Assembly: GCF_014076495.1 (NCBI RefSeq)
Contig: NZ_CP043575.1
Location: forward strand, 434,001 to 498,000
Direction: 5' to 3'
Length of the DNA stretch: 64,000 nucleotides
Origin: Comamonas koreensis
GTDB lineage: Bacteria; Pseudomonadota; Gammaproteobacteria; Burkholderiales; Burkholderiaceae_C
Shown: positions 25,123-33,659 of the stretch, piece by piece
Layout: each line of letters starts with the position of its first letter
Numbering within the stretch: position 1 is the stretch's first letter
Translations under genes and position numbers: made by a program
The notes under the pieces: generated by a model
What the model saw: only the letters and a program-made list of their open reading frames with translations
Told to the model about the DNA's origin: nothing
The model's database searches: none

Positions 25123-26700
25123 ATGTCTGACACTTCCTCCTTCCAACTCGCCCAGCCCTTTGGCTCCATCCCCGCCCTGGTGCTGGCCCAGGCCCAGGAG
25201 CGCCCCGAGCACACCGCGCTGGTGCTGGGCGCCACGCGCCTGAACTACGCCCAGCTGGCCCAGGGCATGCGCCAGGTGGCCTGCGCGCTGCAGCAGCAAG
25301 GCCTGCAGGCCGGTGATGTAGTGGCCATCTGCGCCAGCACCTCGGTGCCTTATGTGCTGGCCTACCTGGGCGCGCTGCAGGCCGGGGTGGTGGTGGCACC
25401 GCTGGCGCCATCGGCCACGGCCGAGCACCTGAGCGCCATGCTGGACAACGCCGAGGCCAAGCTGCTGCTGCGCGATGCCGAGGTCGCCGCCCAGTGGCCG
25501 CTGGCCAGCACGGCCGAGCGCCCCTGCATCGCGCTGGACGATACCGCACAGGCCGGCACGCGCTGGAGCGACTGGCTCGCCCAGGTGCCCGCCGGCCAGG
25601 CGCCCCAAGCGGTGCAGCCCACGCCGCAGTGGCCCTTCAACCTGATCTACTCGTCGGGCACCACCGGCGTGCCCAAGGGCATTGTGCAAAGCTGGGGCAT
25701 GCGCTGGTCGCATGTCAAGCGCGCAGCCACCAACGGCTACGGGCCCGATGCGGTATCGCTGTGCGCGACGCCGCTGTACTCCAACACCACCTTGGTGGCG
25801 GTCCTGCCCACGTTGGCGCTGGGCGGCACTTTGGTGATGATGCGCAAGTTCGACGCGGCCCAGTACCTGCAGCTGGCCCAGGACGAGCGCGCCACCCACA
25901 CCATGCTGGTGCCCGTGCAGTACCAGCGCCTGCTCGACTGCCCGGCGTTTGACCAGACCGATCTGCACTTGCTGCAGCACAAGTTCTGCACCAGCGCTCC
26001 GTTCAAGACCGCGCTCAAGGCCGAGGTGCTGCGCCGCTGGCCCGGGCGCCTGATCGAGTACTACGGCATGACCGAAGGGGGCGTGCGCTGCGAGCTGCAC
26101 TGCCACCAGTTCCCCGACAAGCTGCACACCGTCGGCCGCGCCGGGCCGGACGCCGATCTGCGCTTTATCGACGAGGACGGCCAGGAGCTACCCCAAGGCG
26201 CGCAGGGCGAAATCGTCGGCCGCTCGGCCGGCATGATGACCGGCTACCACCGCCAGCCCGACAAGACCCGCGAGGCCGAGTGGATCAGCCCCAGCGGCGA
26301 GCGCTTTATCCGCAGCGGCGATGTGGGCCAGATGGATGCCGATGGCTTCATCGTGCTGGGCGACCGCAAGAAGGACATGATCATCACCGGCGGCTTCAAC
26401 GTCTACCCCAGCGATATCGAGGCCGTCATGCTGCAGCACCCCGAGGTGCGCGAGTGCGCGGTGATCGGCGTGCCCTCGGACGCCTGGGGTGAGAGCCCCG
26501 TCGCCTATGTGGTGCCCCAGCCCGGCAGCAGCCCCCAGCCGGCCGAGCTGCAGCAGTGGCTCAACAGCCGTGTGGGCAAAACCCAGCGCGTGGCCGACCT
26601 GGTCATCCACAGCCAACTGCCGCGCAGCGAGATCGGCAAGGTGCTCAAGCGCGAGCTGCGCACGCTGTACGCGAGCCAGGTTAGCCAGTCTGCCGCTTGA
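25123..26700 (+). CDS. AMP-forming acyl-CoA ligase
   Basis: 525 residues from the ATG at 25123 (an in-frame ATG at 25114 would add three). The ANL-superfamily core motifs are clear: P-loop YSSGTTGVPKG near residue 180, YYGMTEGG, GDVGQMDADGF, and the hinge GDRKKDMIITGGFNVYPSDIE, with the catalytic C-terminal lysine in SEIGKVLKRELR. It activates a carboxylic acid with ATP and CoA. It sits between two Bug receptor genes (23 bp and 43 bp spacing), forming a small transport-and-activation operon. The acid is unknown; the family covers aromatic, fatty and cyclic acids. Confidence 0.9.
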   Translation: MSDTSSFQLAQPFGSIPALVLAQAQERPEHTALVLGATRLNYAQLAQGMRQVACALQQQGLQAGDVVAICASTSVPYVLAYLGALQAGVVVAPLAPSATAEHLSAMLDNAEAKLLLRDAEVAAQWPLASTAERPCIALDDTAQAGTRWSDWLAQVPAGQAPQAVQPTPQWPFNLIYSSGTTGVPKGIVQSWGMRWSHVKRAATNGYGPDAVSLCATPLYSNTTLVAVLPTLALGGTLVMMRKFDAAQYLQLAQDERATHTMLVPVQYQRLLDCPAFDQTDLHLLQHKFCTSAPFKTALKAEVLRRWPGRLIEYYGMTEGGVRCELHCHQFPDKLHTVGRAGPDADLRFIDEDGQELPQGAQGEIVGRSAGMMTGYHRQPDKTREAEWISPSGERFIRSGDVGQMDADGFIVLGDRKKDMIITGGFNVYPSDIEAVMLQHPEVRECAVIGVPSDAWGESPVAYVVPQPGSSPQPAELQQWLNSRVGKTQRVADLVIHSQLPRSEIGKVLKRELRTLYASQVSQSAA

Positions 26701-26743
26701 TTGCCGCCAACACCCGTCCAACAACAAGACCAGGAGACACGAC

Positions 26744-27748
26744 TTGACCCATCGCCACACCACTTCCCTCCGGCGCAGGCAGCTGGCCGGCCTGCTCTCA
26801 GGCTTGGCGGTCGCCAGCGGCATGCTGCTGGCCGGCATGGCCCATGCAGCGCCCTGGCCCACCAAGCCGATCCAGCTGGTCATCCCCTACCCCCCTGGGG
26901 GCAGTGCCGATCTGCTGGGCCGGCCGCTGGCCTTGCAGCTGCAGCAGCAGCTGGGCCAGCCGGTGGTGCTGGAGTACAAACCCGGGGCCGGTGGCACCCT
27001 GGCCTCGCAGTATGTGGCGCGTGCCAAGCCCGACGGCTACACCGTGCTGATGGTGCTGGCCGCGCATGCGATCAATGACAGCCTCTACCCCAAGCTGCCC
27101 TATGACACCCGCAAGGACTTTGCACCGGTCTCGCTGGTGGCCAACCTGCCGATGATCGTCGTGGGCAGCAGCAAGCTGCAGGCCAAGAACATTGGCGAGC
27201 TGGTCAAGGCCGCGCAGGCCGCCCCGGAAAAGCTCACCTATGGCTCGGCCGGCAATGGCAACACCGGCCACCTGGCTGGGGCGCTGTTTGCCAGCACCGC
27301 CGGCGTCAAGATGACCCATGTGCCCTACAAGGGCAGTGCCGGCGTCGTCAATGCGATGCTGGCCAGCGATATCGACCTGACCTTTGACAGCATCTCCACC
27401 TCGATCCCGCATGTGCGCAGCGGCAAGCTCCATGCGCTGGCCGTCACCAGCGCCAAGCGCTCGGCGCTGGCACCCGAGATCCCCACCGTGCAGGAGCAGG
27501 GCTTTCCGGGCTTTGACATCAATGGCTGGTACGCGGTGATCGCCCCGGCGGGCACCCCGGCCGACATCACCGGCAAGCTCAGCCGCGAGATTGCGACCGC
27601 GCTGCAAAACCCCGCGCTGCAGTCGCAGCTGGCCGCCAGCGGCTATGAGCCCGTCGGCTCCACGCCCGAAGCGCTGGGCGCCCATATCGACCGCGAGATG
27701 GAGCGCTGGGCTGCTGTCGTCAAAGCCACTGGCGCCCGCATCGAATAA
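26744..27748 (+). CDS. Bug-family tripartite tricarboxylate binding protein
   Basis: 334 residues starting at a TTG at 26744, chosen because CAGGAGA lies 6 bp upstream and the next in-frame ATG would remove the start of the signal peptide. The N-terminus has two arginines followed by a hydrophobic run, with cleavage near AHA-APWPTKPI. Family motifs PYPPGGSADLLGRPLA and VARAKPDGYT are present. It is the third gene of the binding-protein/ligase/binding-protein unit and ends before a strong terminator. A second receptor in the same operon may broaden ligand range. Confidence 0.9.
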   Translation: MTHRHTTSLRRRQLAGLLSGLAVASGMLLAGMAHAAPWPTKPIQLVIPYPPGGSADLLGRPLALQLQQQLGQPVVLEYKPGAGGTLASQYVARAKPDGYTVLMVLAAHAINDSLYPKLPYDTRKDFAPVSLVANLPMIVVGSSKLQAKNIGELVKAAQAAPEKLTYGSAGNGNTGHLAGALFASTAGVKMTHVPYKGSAGVVNAMLASDIDLTFDSISTSIPHVRSGKLHALAVTSAKRSALAPEIPTVQEQGFPGFDINGWYAVIAPAGTPADITGKLSREIATALQNPALQSQLAASGYEPVGSTPEALGAHIDREMERWAAVVKATGARIE

Positions 27749-27769
27749 AAGGCTCAGGCCCCAACAACA

Positions 27770-27795
27770 ATGCCCTGGCAAGCCAGGGCATTTTT
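27770..27795 (+). terminator. Rho-independent terminator
   Basis: ATGCCCTGGC (27770-27779), two-base gap, GCCAGGGCAT (27782-27791), followed by TTTT. It closes the acyl-CoA ligase operon and lies between convergent genes. Confidence 0.9.
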
Positions 27796-27815
27796 CATGG
27801 GGAAGTTAACGCAGA

Positions 27816-28685
27816 TCAGCGGCTTTGGCGCGCGCTGGCCTGGGCTTCCAGTGCGGCGCGCAGCGCATCGTCATTGCTGCCCTGCTCGCTGCCGGCATCC
27901 GGCGTCACCTTGCGCAACAGGCCGGTGATGCGGCCCGAGTTCTGCATCAGGCGGTTGGCATACAGCGCGCCCTCGCCCGAGCCACGGGTATTGTTCCAGT
28001 TGCCCTCCGCCTGGTTGACGCTGAAGTTAAACCAGAAGCTCCGTACCGTTTCGCTCGAGGTGCCGCTGCGCATCTTCACGCACTGGGTCTTGCCGGTATC
28101 GACACCCCGGATGATCTGCTCGCAGGCAAACAAGCCGTCGTAGGAGACGGTCATGCCACTGCTGAAGGAAGAGCCGCCGGTGATGCGGGTCAGCTGCATG
28201 GTCTCGGTTTCGATATTGCCATTGCTGTCGCCATAGACCAGGCTCCACAGGCCCAGCAAGGAGGCGGGCGAGTTGTCATAGCCAAACTGGTAGCGCTTGA
28301 TTTCCTTCTCGCCTTCGCCCGGCAGGGTGATGTAGCCCAAGGTGCCGCTGACAAAGCGGATGCGCACATTGCCAGGGCTGCCGCGCTCGACGCCGCTGCG
28401 GTCGCCACTGCCCAGGAAACGGCCGCCTTCGTAGCGGCCCAAGGTGGTCGTCAGCTCGCTGTTCTCGTTCAGGCGGCCGGTGGCCATGTAGAAGGTGGGC
28501 TGGCCGCTGCTTTCATAGGCATAGACCTGCATCACCAGCACGTCGTTTTGCACATCGACGGCAAAACCACGGCCGGGCCGGCCGTTGACTTCGTCGGAGA
28601 TGATCCAGGTGCCGCCCTGGGGCACGTAGGCATGGGCCATTCCGGTAAGGGCCACGGCGGCCCAGGCAATCGCGTGTTTGAACAT
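27816..28685 (-). CDS. Secreted protein of unknown function
   Basis: 289 residues with a signal peptide (about 1-19, GMAHA). The mature part begins with a beta-rich stretch containing GTWIISDEVNGRPGRGFAVDV and, about 35 residues later, a segment with Tyr and SGQPTFYMATG. This G-W-x-G-x-G-F and Y-x-x-x-G-x-P-x-(W/F)-Y layout recurs in uncharacterised secreted proteins of proteobacteria. Two cysteines (ACEQ and TQCV) about 15 residues apart could form a disulfide. The C-terminal 35 residues are charged and probably disordered. No function can be assigned, and the gene appears monocistronic. Confidence 0.75.
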   Translation of the reverse strand: MFKHAIAWAAVALTGMAHAYVPQGGTWIISDEVNGRPGRGFAVDVQNDVLVMQVYAYESSGQPTFYMATGRLNENSELTTTLGRYEGGRFLGSGDRSGVERGSPGNVRIRFVSGTLGYITLPGEGEKEIKRYQFGYDNSPASLLGLWSLVYGDSNGNIETETMQLTRITGGSSFSSGMTVSYDGLFACEQIIRGVDTGKTQCVKMRSGTSSETVRSFWFNFSVNQAEGNWNNTRGSGEGALYANRLMQNSGRITGLLRKVTPDAGSEQGSNDDALRAALEAQASARQSR

Positions 28686-28827
28686 GTCGCTCTCCTATAT
28701 CGGTGCGCCAATGTAGCGGCGCGGTAGCGGCGCGGTAGTGGAGCGAGTATATCGACGAGATTGCGGAGGTCTGTGTCAGAAAGTGTCCTGCCCTGCACCC
28801 CGTGCAGGCCGCTTTTTGAGAACCTGT

Positions 28828-29715
28828 TCAGGACGCGCTTTGCAGGCGCCGCTGGGCCTGCTGGTGGCGCTGCAAGGTCTTGTGGGCGAGTGCAATCACG
28901 GGGGCATCGACCATGCGGCCATCGACGACGCAGACCCCGCCTTGCGCTGCCTCGGCGGCAGCCAGCACCTGCTGGGCGCGCTGCAGCTGCGCCTCCGTCG
29001 GCGCAAAGGCCGCATTGATGGGCGCCACCTGCATCGGGTGGATGCTGAGCTTGCCACCAAAACCGCCGCGCAGCGCACGCGCCGCATCGGCCTGCACCAC
29101 GGCGGCATCCTGGGTGTTGACTGTCACGCCATCGATGGGCGCGGGCAGCTGTGCGCGGCGCGCAGCCAGCACCACGGCCAGGCGCACTGGCACCAGCTCA
29201 GTCTCGTCCTCGGCGCAGGCCATGCCGGCATCGACCTGAAAATCCAGATGGCCAAAGGCCAGCCGCAAAACGCGCGGCGCGCGCGCAATCGCATCGATCG
29301 CATGCAGGCCCGCCACCGATTCGATGATGGGCACCAGCAGCCCTTGCGTACCCAGCGCCGGCAGCAGCAGCGCCATGGCATCGGCGGCCTCTGCCTTGGG
29401 CAGCACCACCCCGGCGGCGCCCTGCGCCACCAGCTGGGCCAGCGCCTGCAGGTCGCCATCAAACCAGGGCGTGCCATGGGCATTGATGCGCACCAGCACT
29501 CGGGCGCGCTCTGCCACTTGCAGCTGGCCAAAGGCGCCCAGCAAGGCGGCGCGGGCTCCTTCCTTGTCCTGCGGCGCCACCGCATCTTCCAGGTCCACGA
29601 TCACCGCATCAGCCCCACTGGTTAGGGCCTTGGCGATGCGCTCGGGGCGGCTGGCCGGTACAAACAGCCAGGAGGTGGCGGTGGCGAGCGGATGCGCGTT
29701 GAGAGTCATGTCCAT
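28828..29715 (-). CDS. HpcH/HpaI/CitE-family CoA-ester lyase
   Basis: 295 residues from the ATG at 29715, which has GGAAG upstream; the ATG at 29709 is an alternative. CitE-type features are SWLFVPASRPERIAKAL at the start, IVDLEDAV (Mg-binding acid), the PIIESVAGL segment and KLSIHPMQV. Relatives cleave citryl-, citramalyl-, malyl- or methylmalyl-CoA by a retro-Claisen reaction, giving acetyl-CoA plus a keto acid. It is downstream of and co-directional with the CoA-transferase/hydratase operon, but a terminator (29732-29752) stands just before it. In itaconate or mesaconate breakdown a lyase of this family performs the last step. Confidence 0.88.
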   Translation of the reverse strand: MDMTLNAHPLATATSWLFVPASRPERIAKALTSGADAVIVDLEDAVAPQDKEGARAALLGAFGQLQVAERARVLVRINAHGTPWFDGDLQALAQLVAQGAAGVVLPKAEAADAMALLLPALGTQGLLVPIIESVAGLHAIDAIARAPRVLRLAFGHLDFQVDAGMACAEDETELVPVRLAVVLAARRAQLPAPIDGVTVNTQDAAVVQADAARALRGGFGGKLSIHPMQVAPINAAFAPTEAQLQRAQQVLAAAEAAQGGVCVVDGRMVDAPVIALAHKTLQRHQQAQRRLQSAS

Positions 29716-29731
29716 CAGTCTTCCGTTTATC

Positions 29732-29752
29732 AAAAAAGGGGCCCATGGCCCC
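29732..29752 (-). terminator. Rho-independent terminator on the minus strand
   Basis: On the minus strand GGGGCC, a 3-base loop, GGCCCC and then six T (plus coordinates 29738-29752 for the stem, 29732-29737 for the T run). It would end transcripts coming from the catabolic operon above. Its T run is only about 16 bp before the lyase ATG, so it could also act as an attenuator for that gene. Confidence 0.8.
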
Positions 29753-29781
29753 TGCTCCTGCGCGGGTGAACGCCAGGCTTA

Positions 29782-29930
29782 GAGCCGCTAACACGACCCA
29801 GCAAACCGAAGGTTTGCGGTTGAGACTAGGCGTCCCCGACTAGGCGCCGAGCCGCAGGCAGGACAGTAGTACGACAAGGCTTGGCGCGGCCGGCCAGGCA
29901 ACGACGTATCAAGGGTTGTGTTGGCGGCTC
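29782..29930. repeat. Structured intergenic element with 18-bp imperfect terminal inverted repeats (copy 1)
   Basis: GAGCCGCTAACACGACCC at 29782-29799 pairs with GGGTTGTGTTGGCGGCTC at 29913-29930 at 16 of 18 positions without counting G-U pairs. Inside is a perfect hairpin GCAAACC-GAA-GGTTTGC (29801-29817), two copies of CTAGGCG (29826, 29840), CAAGGC (29875-29880) and CAACGACG (29899-29906). The right arm abuts the stop codon of the Bug receptor gene. The element at 50553-50645 has the same core blocks in the same order but unrelated terminal arms. It is a candidate structured RNA or mobile palindromic repeat. Confidence 0.65.
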
Positions 29931-30926
29931 TTATTCGGCGGTCACGCCGGCTGCCTTGATCACCGTGTTCCAGCGTTTCACTTCGGATTCCAGCAAGGTC
30001 TTCAAGCTCTGCGGCGTGGCGCGGTCCGGCGTGACCAGCTCGCTGCTCAGGTCGGCAATGCGCTGCACCACGACGGGGTCCTTCAAGGCCACATTCAAAG
30101 CGGTGTTGATCTTGGTGATCACCTCGGCCGGCGTACCCTTGGGAGCATACATGCCGTGCCAGACCTTGACATCAAAGCCCTTCAAGCCCTGCTCATCGAG
30201 CGTGGGAATCTGCGGCATGGCAGTGAGGCGCTGGGGCGTGGTCACGCCAAACACCTTGACCCGGTTGCCGTCCTTGATGACCGGCGCGGTCTGCGTGGTC
30301 TGGTCGCACAGCAGATCAACCTGGCCGCCCATCAGATCATTCATCGCCGGGCCCGCGCCCTTATAGGGCACGGTGGTGAGCTTGACGCCCGCCTGGTACG
30401 CAAACAGCATGCCGCACAGCTGCGAGACGGCGCCAATGCCGGCATTGGCCAGCGACACCTTCTCCTGGTTGGCCTTCACATAGGCCATCAGCTCCTGGAA
30501 GTTGTTGGCCGGAAAGTCCTTGCGCGACAGCAGCGTCATCGGCACATCGAGCACCTGGCCGATGTACTCGAAATCCTTCAGCGGGTCGTAGGGCAGCTTC
30601 TTGTACAGCGATGGCGCCGTGGCCATGCCCATGTGGTGGATCAGGATGGTGTAGCCATCGTTCTTGGCGCGGGCCACGCGCGCTGGCGCAATCGTGCCGC
30701 CTGCGCCCACGGTGTTCTCCACCACCACGGTCTGGCCCAGCGACTTGCCCATCGGAATGGCCAGCATGCGGGCCACCACATCGGTGGGGCCACCGGCCGA
30801 GTAGGGCACCACCAGCACCACGGGTTTGGTCGGCCAGTCCTCCGCCTGGGCGTTGAGGTGCAGGCCCAGGCCGGCTGCGGCCATCACGGCGGCAGCGGCC
30901 ACCGGGGTCAACATGCGAAAGCGCAT
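29931..30926 (-). CDS. Bug-family tripartite tricarboxylate binding protein
   Basis: 331 residues from the ATG at 30926, which has AAGGAGACAAGA in front; upstream in-frame codons have no ribosome site. A signal peptide (about 1-28) precedes DWPTKPVVLVVPYSAGGPTDVVARML and VARAKNDGYT, the Bug hallmarks. It is the last gene of the minus-strand catabolic operon, 106 bp after the PrpD-family gene. A periplasmic receptor for the operon's substrate is the natural role. The membrane partner must be encoded elsewhere. Confidence 0.93.
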   Translation of the reverse strand: MRFRMLTPVAAAAVMAAAGLGLHLNAQAEDWPTKPVVLVVPYSAGGPTDVVARMLAIPMGKSLGQTVVVENTVGAGGTIAPARVARAKNDGYTILIHHMGMATAPSLYKKLPYDPLKDFEYIGQVLDVPMTLLSRKDFPANNFQELMAYVKANQEKVSLANAGIGAVSQLCGMLFAYQAGVKLTTVPYKGAGPAMNDLMGGQVDLLCDQTTQTAPVIKDGNRVKVFGVTTPQRLTAMPQIPTLDEQGLKGFDVKVWHGMYAPKGTPAEVITKINTALNVALKDPVVVQRIADLSSELVTPDRATPQSLKTLLESEVKRWNTVIKAAGVTAE

Positions 30927-31032
30927 TCTTGTCTCCTTGTCTGGGGACAGGTACATTGCCCGTCCCGGTAGGGGAAGGGGCCTGAACGGGCCCCCGCTGC
31001 GCAGCCACCAAGCTCCGGCGCTGCTGCTTTCT

Positions 31033-32412
31033 TTATACGGCGACCAACAGCTTTTCGACCCTGGTCCAATCCCGTACTTGCCACAGTTTCTGCACCGATT
31101 GCTGCATCTGCGCGGCGGGCACGGCGCGGCTGAATTCACCCAGGCGCAGCGCCTTGTCGGTCAGCTCCTCGCGGCTCAGGGTGTTGCCCGGGTCGCCCTT
31201 GGGCTCGTCGACCCGGCCTTCCAGCACGCGGCCATCGGTGGTGGTCACGGTCACCTTGCCAATCCAGCGCTGCGGGTAGGCGCCGTCCACCTCGGGGTCC
31301 AGCACCATGCGCACCTTGTCGCGCAGCGCCATCGTGTCTTCGGCGCGGAATTCGTTGTCGAATTCGTTGAGGCCGGCAAAGCCAAAGCGCGCAGCCAGCG
31401 CCAGCACCGTGCCCATCGAGAACTTGCTCTGGTGCACCGTGCTGGGGTCCACCACGGGGCCCAGTACATCGATCGCGGCCTGGTGCACATGGGTCACCAC
31501 CTCGGCAATGTCCGAGACCTTGAGCTGGTGCGCGCGTACCACCTGCAGCAGCGCATCGGCGGCCGGGTGGGTGTGGCGGCAGGAGGCATGCCATTTGAAG
31601 GAGGTCTCGGGCGTCGCCCAGCGCGTGCCCAGGCCATCGATGAGGCGGGCCGGGTCGCTGTCGCTGGACATGCCAGCGGCCATGCCCTGCGCGCCGCAGA
31701 AGATATCGGCCGCGCCGGTAAAGCCATCCTTGGCCAGGTAGGCGGCCATCAGGCCGGCACCGGCGGCATGGGCGGTGTGCAGCTGCTTGCTGTCGGCCGC
31801 AGTGCGCAAGAACTCCCACAGGCCGGCCGATTGGGTGCCCGCCGAGCCAAAGGCATGCAGCATTTGATGCGCATTGAGGCCCAGCAGATGGCCCACGGCC
31901 GCCGCTGCTGCCAAGGTGCCGGCCGTGCCGGTGGTGTGGAAGATCTTGTAGTGCGAGCGGCCCAGAAACTCGCCCACGCGGATGCCCACTTCATAGCCGG
32001 CGATGCAGGCGGTCAGCAGCTCCTTGCCGGACTTGCCCAGCGCCTGCGCCACGGCCACGGCCGGGGGGAAGACGACCGCTGCCGGGTGGAACACCGAGCC
32101 GTTGTGCACATCGTCCTGCTCGGCCACATGCGAGGCGGCGGCATTGGCCATCGCCGCCAGGTAGGGGCTGCTGCTGCGGCCCTCGGGGCCGATCACCTCG
32201 GCCGGGCCCTGTGCCGGGCCCTGGCCCAGTGCAAAGCGGGTGATGCTGGCGACGGGGCGGGCATTGTGGCCGGCGACCACCGAGCCAAACCAGTCGACCC
32301 AGAGGTCTTCGGTTTTCTGCAGCACCGATTCAGGAATGTCGCTGTACTGCAGCTCGGCGGCAAAGCGGGCCAGTTGCGCCGCGGGCGTGGGGGATGAGGT
32401 TGCTGTGGTCAT
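31033..32412 (-). CDS. MmgE/PrpD-family protein
   Basis: 459 residues from the ATG at 32412. The long helical domain with HVAEQDDVHNGSVFHPAAVVFPP and the later FKWHASCRHTHPAADAL segment are typical of the family. Known members are 2-methylcitrate dehydratase, cis-aconitate decarboxylase and iminodisuccinate epimerase, so dehydration, decarboxylation or isomerisation of a polycarboxylate is possible. It lies 25 bp after the CaiB-type transferase gene. The operon context favours a step on a di- or tricarboxylate. The exact reaction cannot be read from motifs. Confidence 0.88.
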   Translation of the reverse strand: MTTATSSPTPAAQLARFAAELQYSDIPESVLQKTEDLWVDWFGSVVAGHNARPVASITRFALGQGPAQGPAEVIGPEGRSSSPYLAAMANAAASHVAEQDDVHNGSVFHPAAVVFPPAVAVAQALGKSGKELLTACIAGYEVGIRVGEFLGRSHYKIFHTTGTAGTLAAAAAVGHLLGLNAHQMLHAFGSAGTQSAGLWEFLRTAADSKQLHTAHAAGAGLMAAYLAKDGFTGAADIFCGAQGMAAGMSSDSDPARLIDGLGTRWATPETSFKWHASCRHTHPAADALLQVVRAHQLKVSDIAEVVTHVHQAAIDVLGPVVDPSTVHQSKFSMGTVLALAARFGFAGLNEFDNEFRAEDTMALRDKVRMVLDPEVDGAYPQRWIGKVTVTTTDGRVLEGRVDEPKGDPGNTLSREELTDKALRLGEFSRAVPAAQMQQSVQKLWQVRDWTRVEKLLVAV

Positions 32413-32437
32413 GTTCTTGTCTCTCCAACAGATAGCA

Positions 32438-33619
32438 TCAAAGGCCGGAGGCCTTGCGCACCGCTGCCAGCGCATCGGCCGGCAGCTGCAGCGCATCGAG
32501 GATGGCGGCCGTGTGCTCGCCCACCGCAGGCACCGCATCCATGCGGTAGTCGTACTGGTTGTTGCGCCCGGGCGGCAGCAGCGCAGGCACCGTGCCTACG
32601 GGCGTGTCCACCTGCGCAAAGCGCTGGCGCGCCAGCAGCTGCGGGTGTGCCCACAGACCTGCCATGTCGTTGACATGGGCATTGGCAATACCGGCCTCGT
32701 CCAGGCGCTGCACCACATCGCTGGCATTGAGCGCGCCAAAGATGCGCACAATCTCGGCCTGCAGCTCGGCGCGGTTGGCATTGCGCTTGGCATTGCTGTC
32801 AAAGCGCGCGTCGGTCGCCAGTGCCGGTGCCAGCAGCACCTGGTCGCAGAAGATCTTCCACTCGCGCTCATTTTGCAGGCCCAGCATCACCGTGCCGCCA
32901 TCGCCGGCCACAAACGGGCCATAGGGGTAGATGCTGGCATGCGATGCGCCGGTGCGCGGTGGTGGCGCTGCGCCTTCGAACGCGTAGTACATCGGGTAGC
33001 CCATCCACTCGCCCAGCGCTTCGAGCATGGACACATCGATATGGCTGCCCTCGCCCGTCTTGCCGCGCAGCAGCAGGGCCGAGAGGATGTTCGTGTAGGC
33101 ATACATGCCCGCCGCAATATCGGCCACCGAGATGCCCGATTTGCTCGGCGTCTCGGGCGTGCCGGTCACCGACAGAAAGCCCGCCTCGCTCTGGATCAGC
33201 AGGTCATAGGCCTTCTTGTCGCGGTAGGGGCCGTTGTCGCCATAGCCGCTGATGTCGCAGACGATGAGGCGCGGAAAGGCTGCATGCAGGGCCTCGTACG
33301 ACAAACCCATGCGCGCCGCAGCGCCCGGCGCCAGGTTCTGCAGCAGCACATCGGCCGAGCCCAGCAGCTGCTTGAGCGCCTCCAGCGATGCCGCATCCTT
33401 GAGGTCCAGCGCCAGGCTTTCCTTGTTGCGGTTGAGCCAGGTGAAATGCGAGGACTGGCCGCGCACCCGGCTGTCATAGCCGCGCGCAAAATCGCCGCTG
33501 CCCGGCCGCTCCACCTTGATGACGCGCGCGCCCAGATCGGCCAGCTGGCGCGCGCAAAAAGGCGCAGCGACTGCGTGCTCCAGCGATACGACGGTGATCC
33601 CGTCCAATGGTCTTGTCAT
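32438..33619 (-). CDS. CaiB/BaiF-family (class III) CoA-transferase
   Basis: 393 residues, full length. The N-terminal MTRPLDGITVVSLEHAVAAPF, KVERPGSGDFARGYD and the catalytic aspartate in KKAYDLLIQSEAGFLSVTG (D139) are as in formyl-CoA, succinyl-CoA:itaconate and related transferases. It would move CoA from succinyl-CoA or another donor onto the operon's acid. It lies between the acyl-CoA dehydrogenase (40 bp upstream) and PrpD genes. With the MaoC hydratase and CitE-type lyase, it fits the logic of itaconate/mesaconate/methylsuccinate breakdown. Confidence 0.92.
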   Translation of the reverse strand: MTRPLDGITVVSLEHAVAAPFCARQLADLGARVIKVERPGSGDFARGYDSRVRGQSSHFTWLNRNKESLALDLKDAASLEALKQLLGSADVLLQNLAPGAAARMGLSYEALHAAFPRLIVCDISGYGDNGPYRDKKAYDLLIQSEAGFLSVTGTPETPSKSGISVADIAAGMYAYTNILSALLLRGKTGEGSHIDVSMLEALGEWMGYPMYYAFEGAAPPPRTGASHASIYPYGPFVAGDGGTVMLGLQNEREWKIFCDQVLLAPALATDARFDSNAKRNANRAELQAEIVRIFGALNASDVVQRLDEAGIANAHVNDMAGLWAHPQLLARQRFAQVDTPVGTVPALLPPGRNNQYDYRMDAVPAVGEHTAAILDALQLPADALAAVRKASGL

Positions 33620-33659
33620 GAAGACTCCGGTTGTCTGTTTTTATCGCTGCGCAGCGCCA

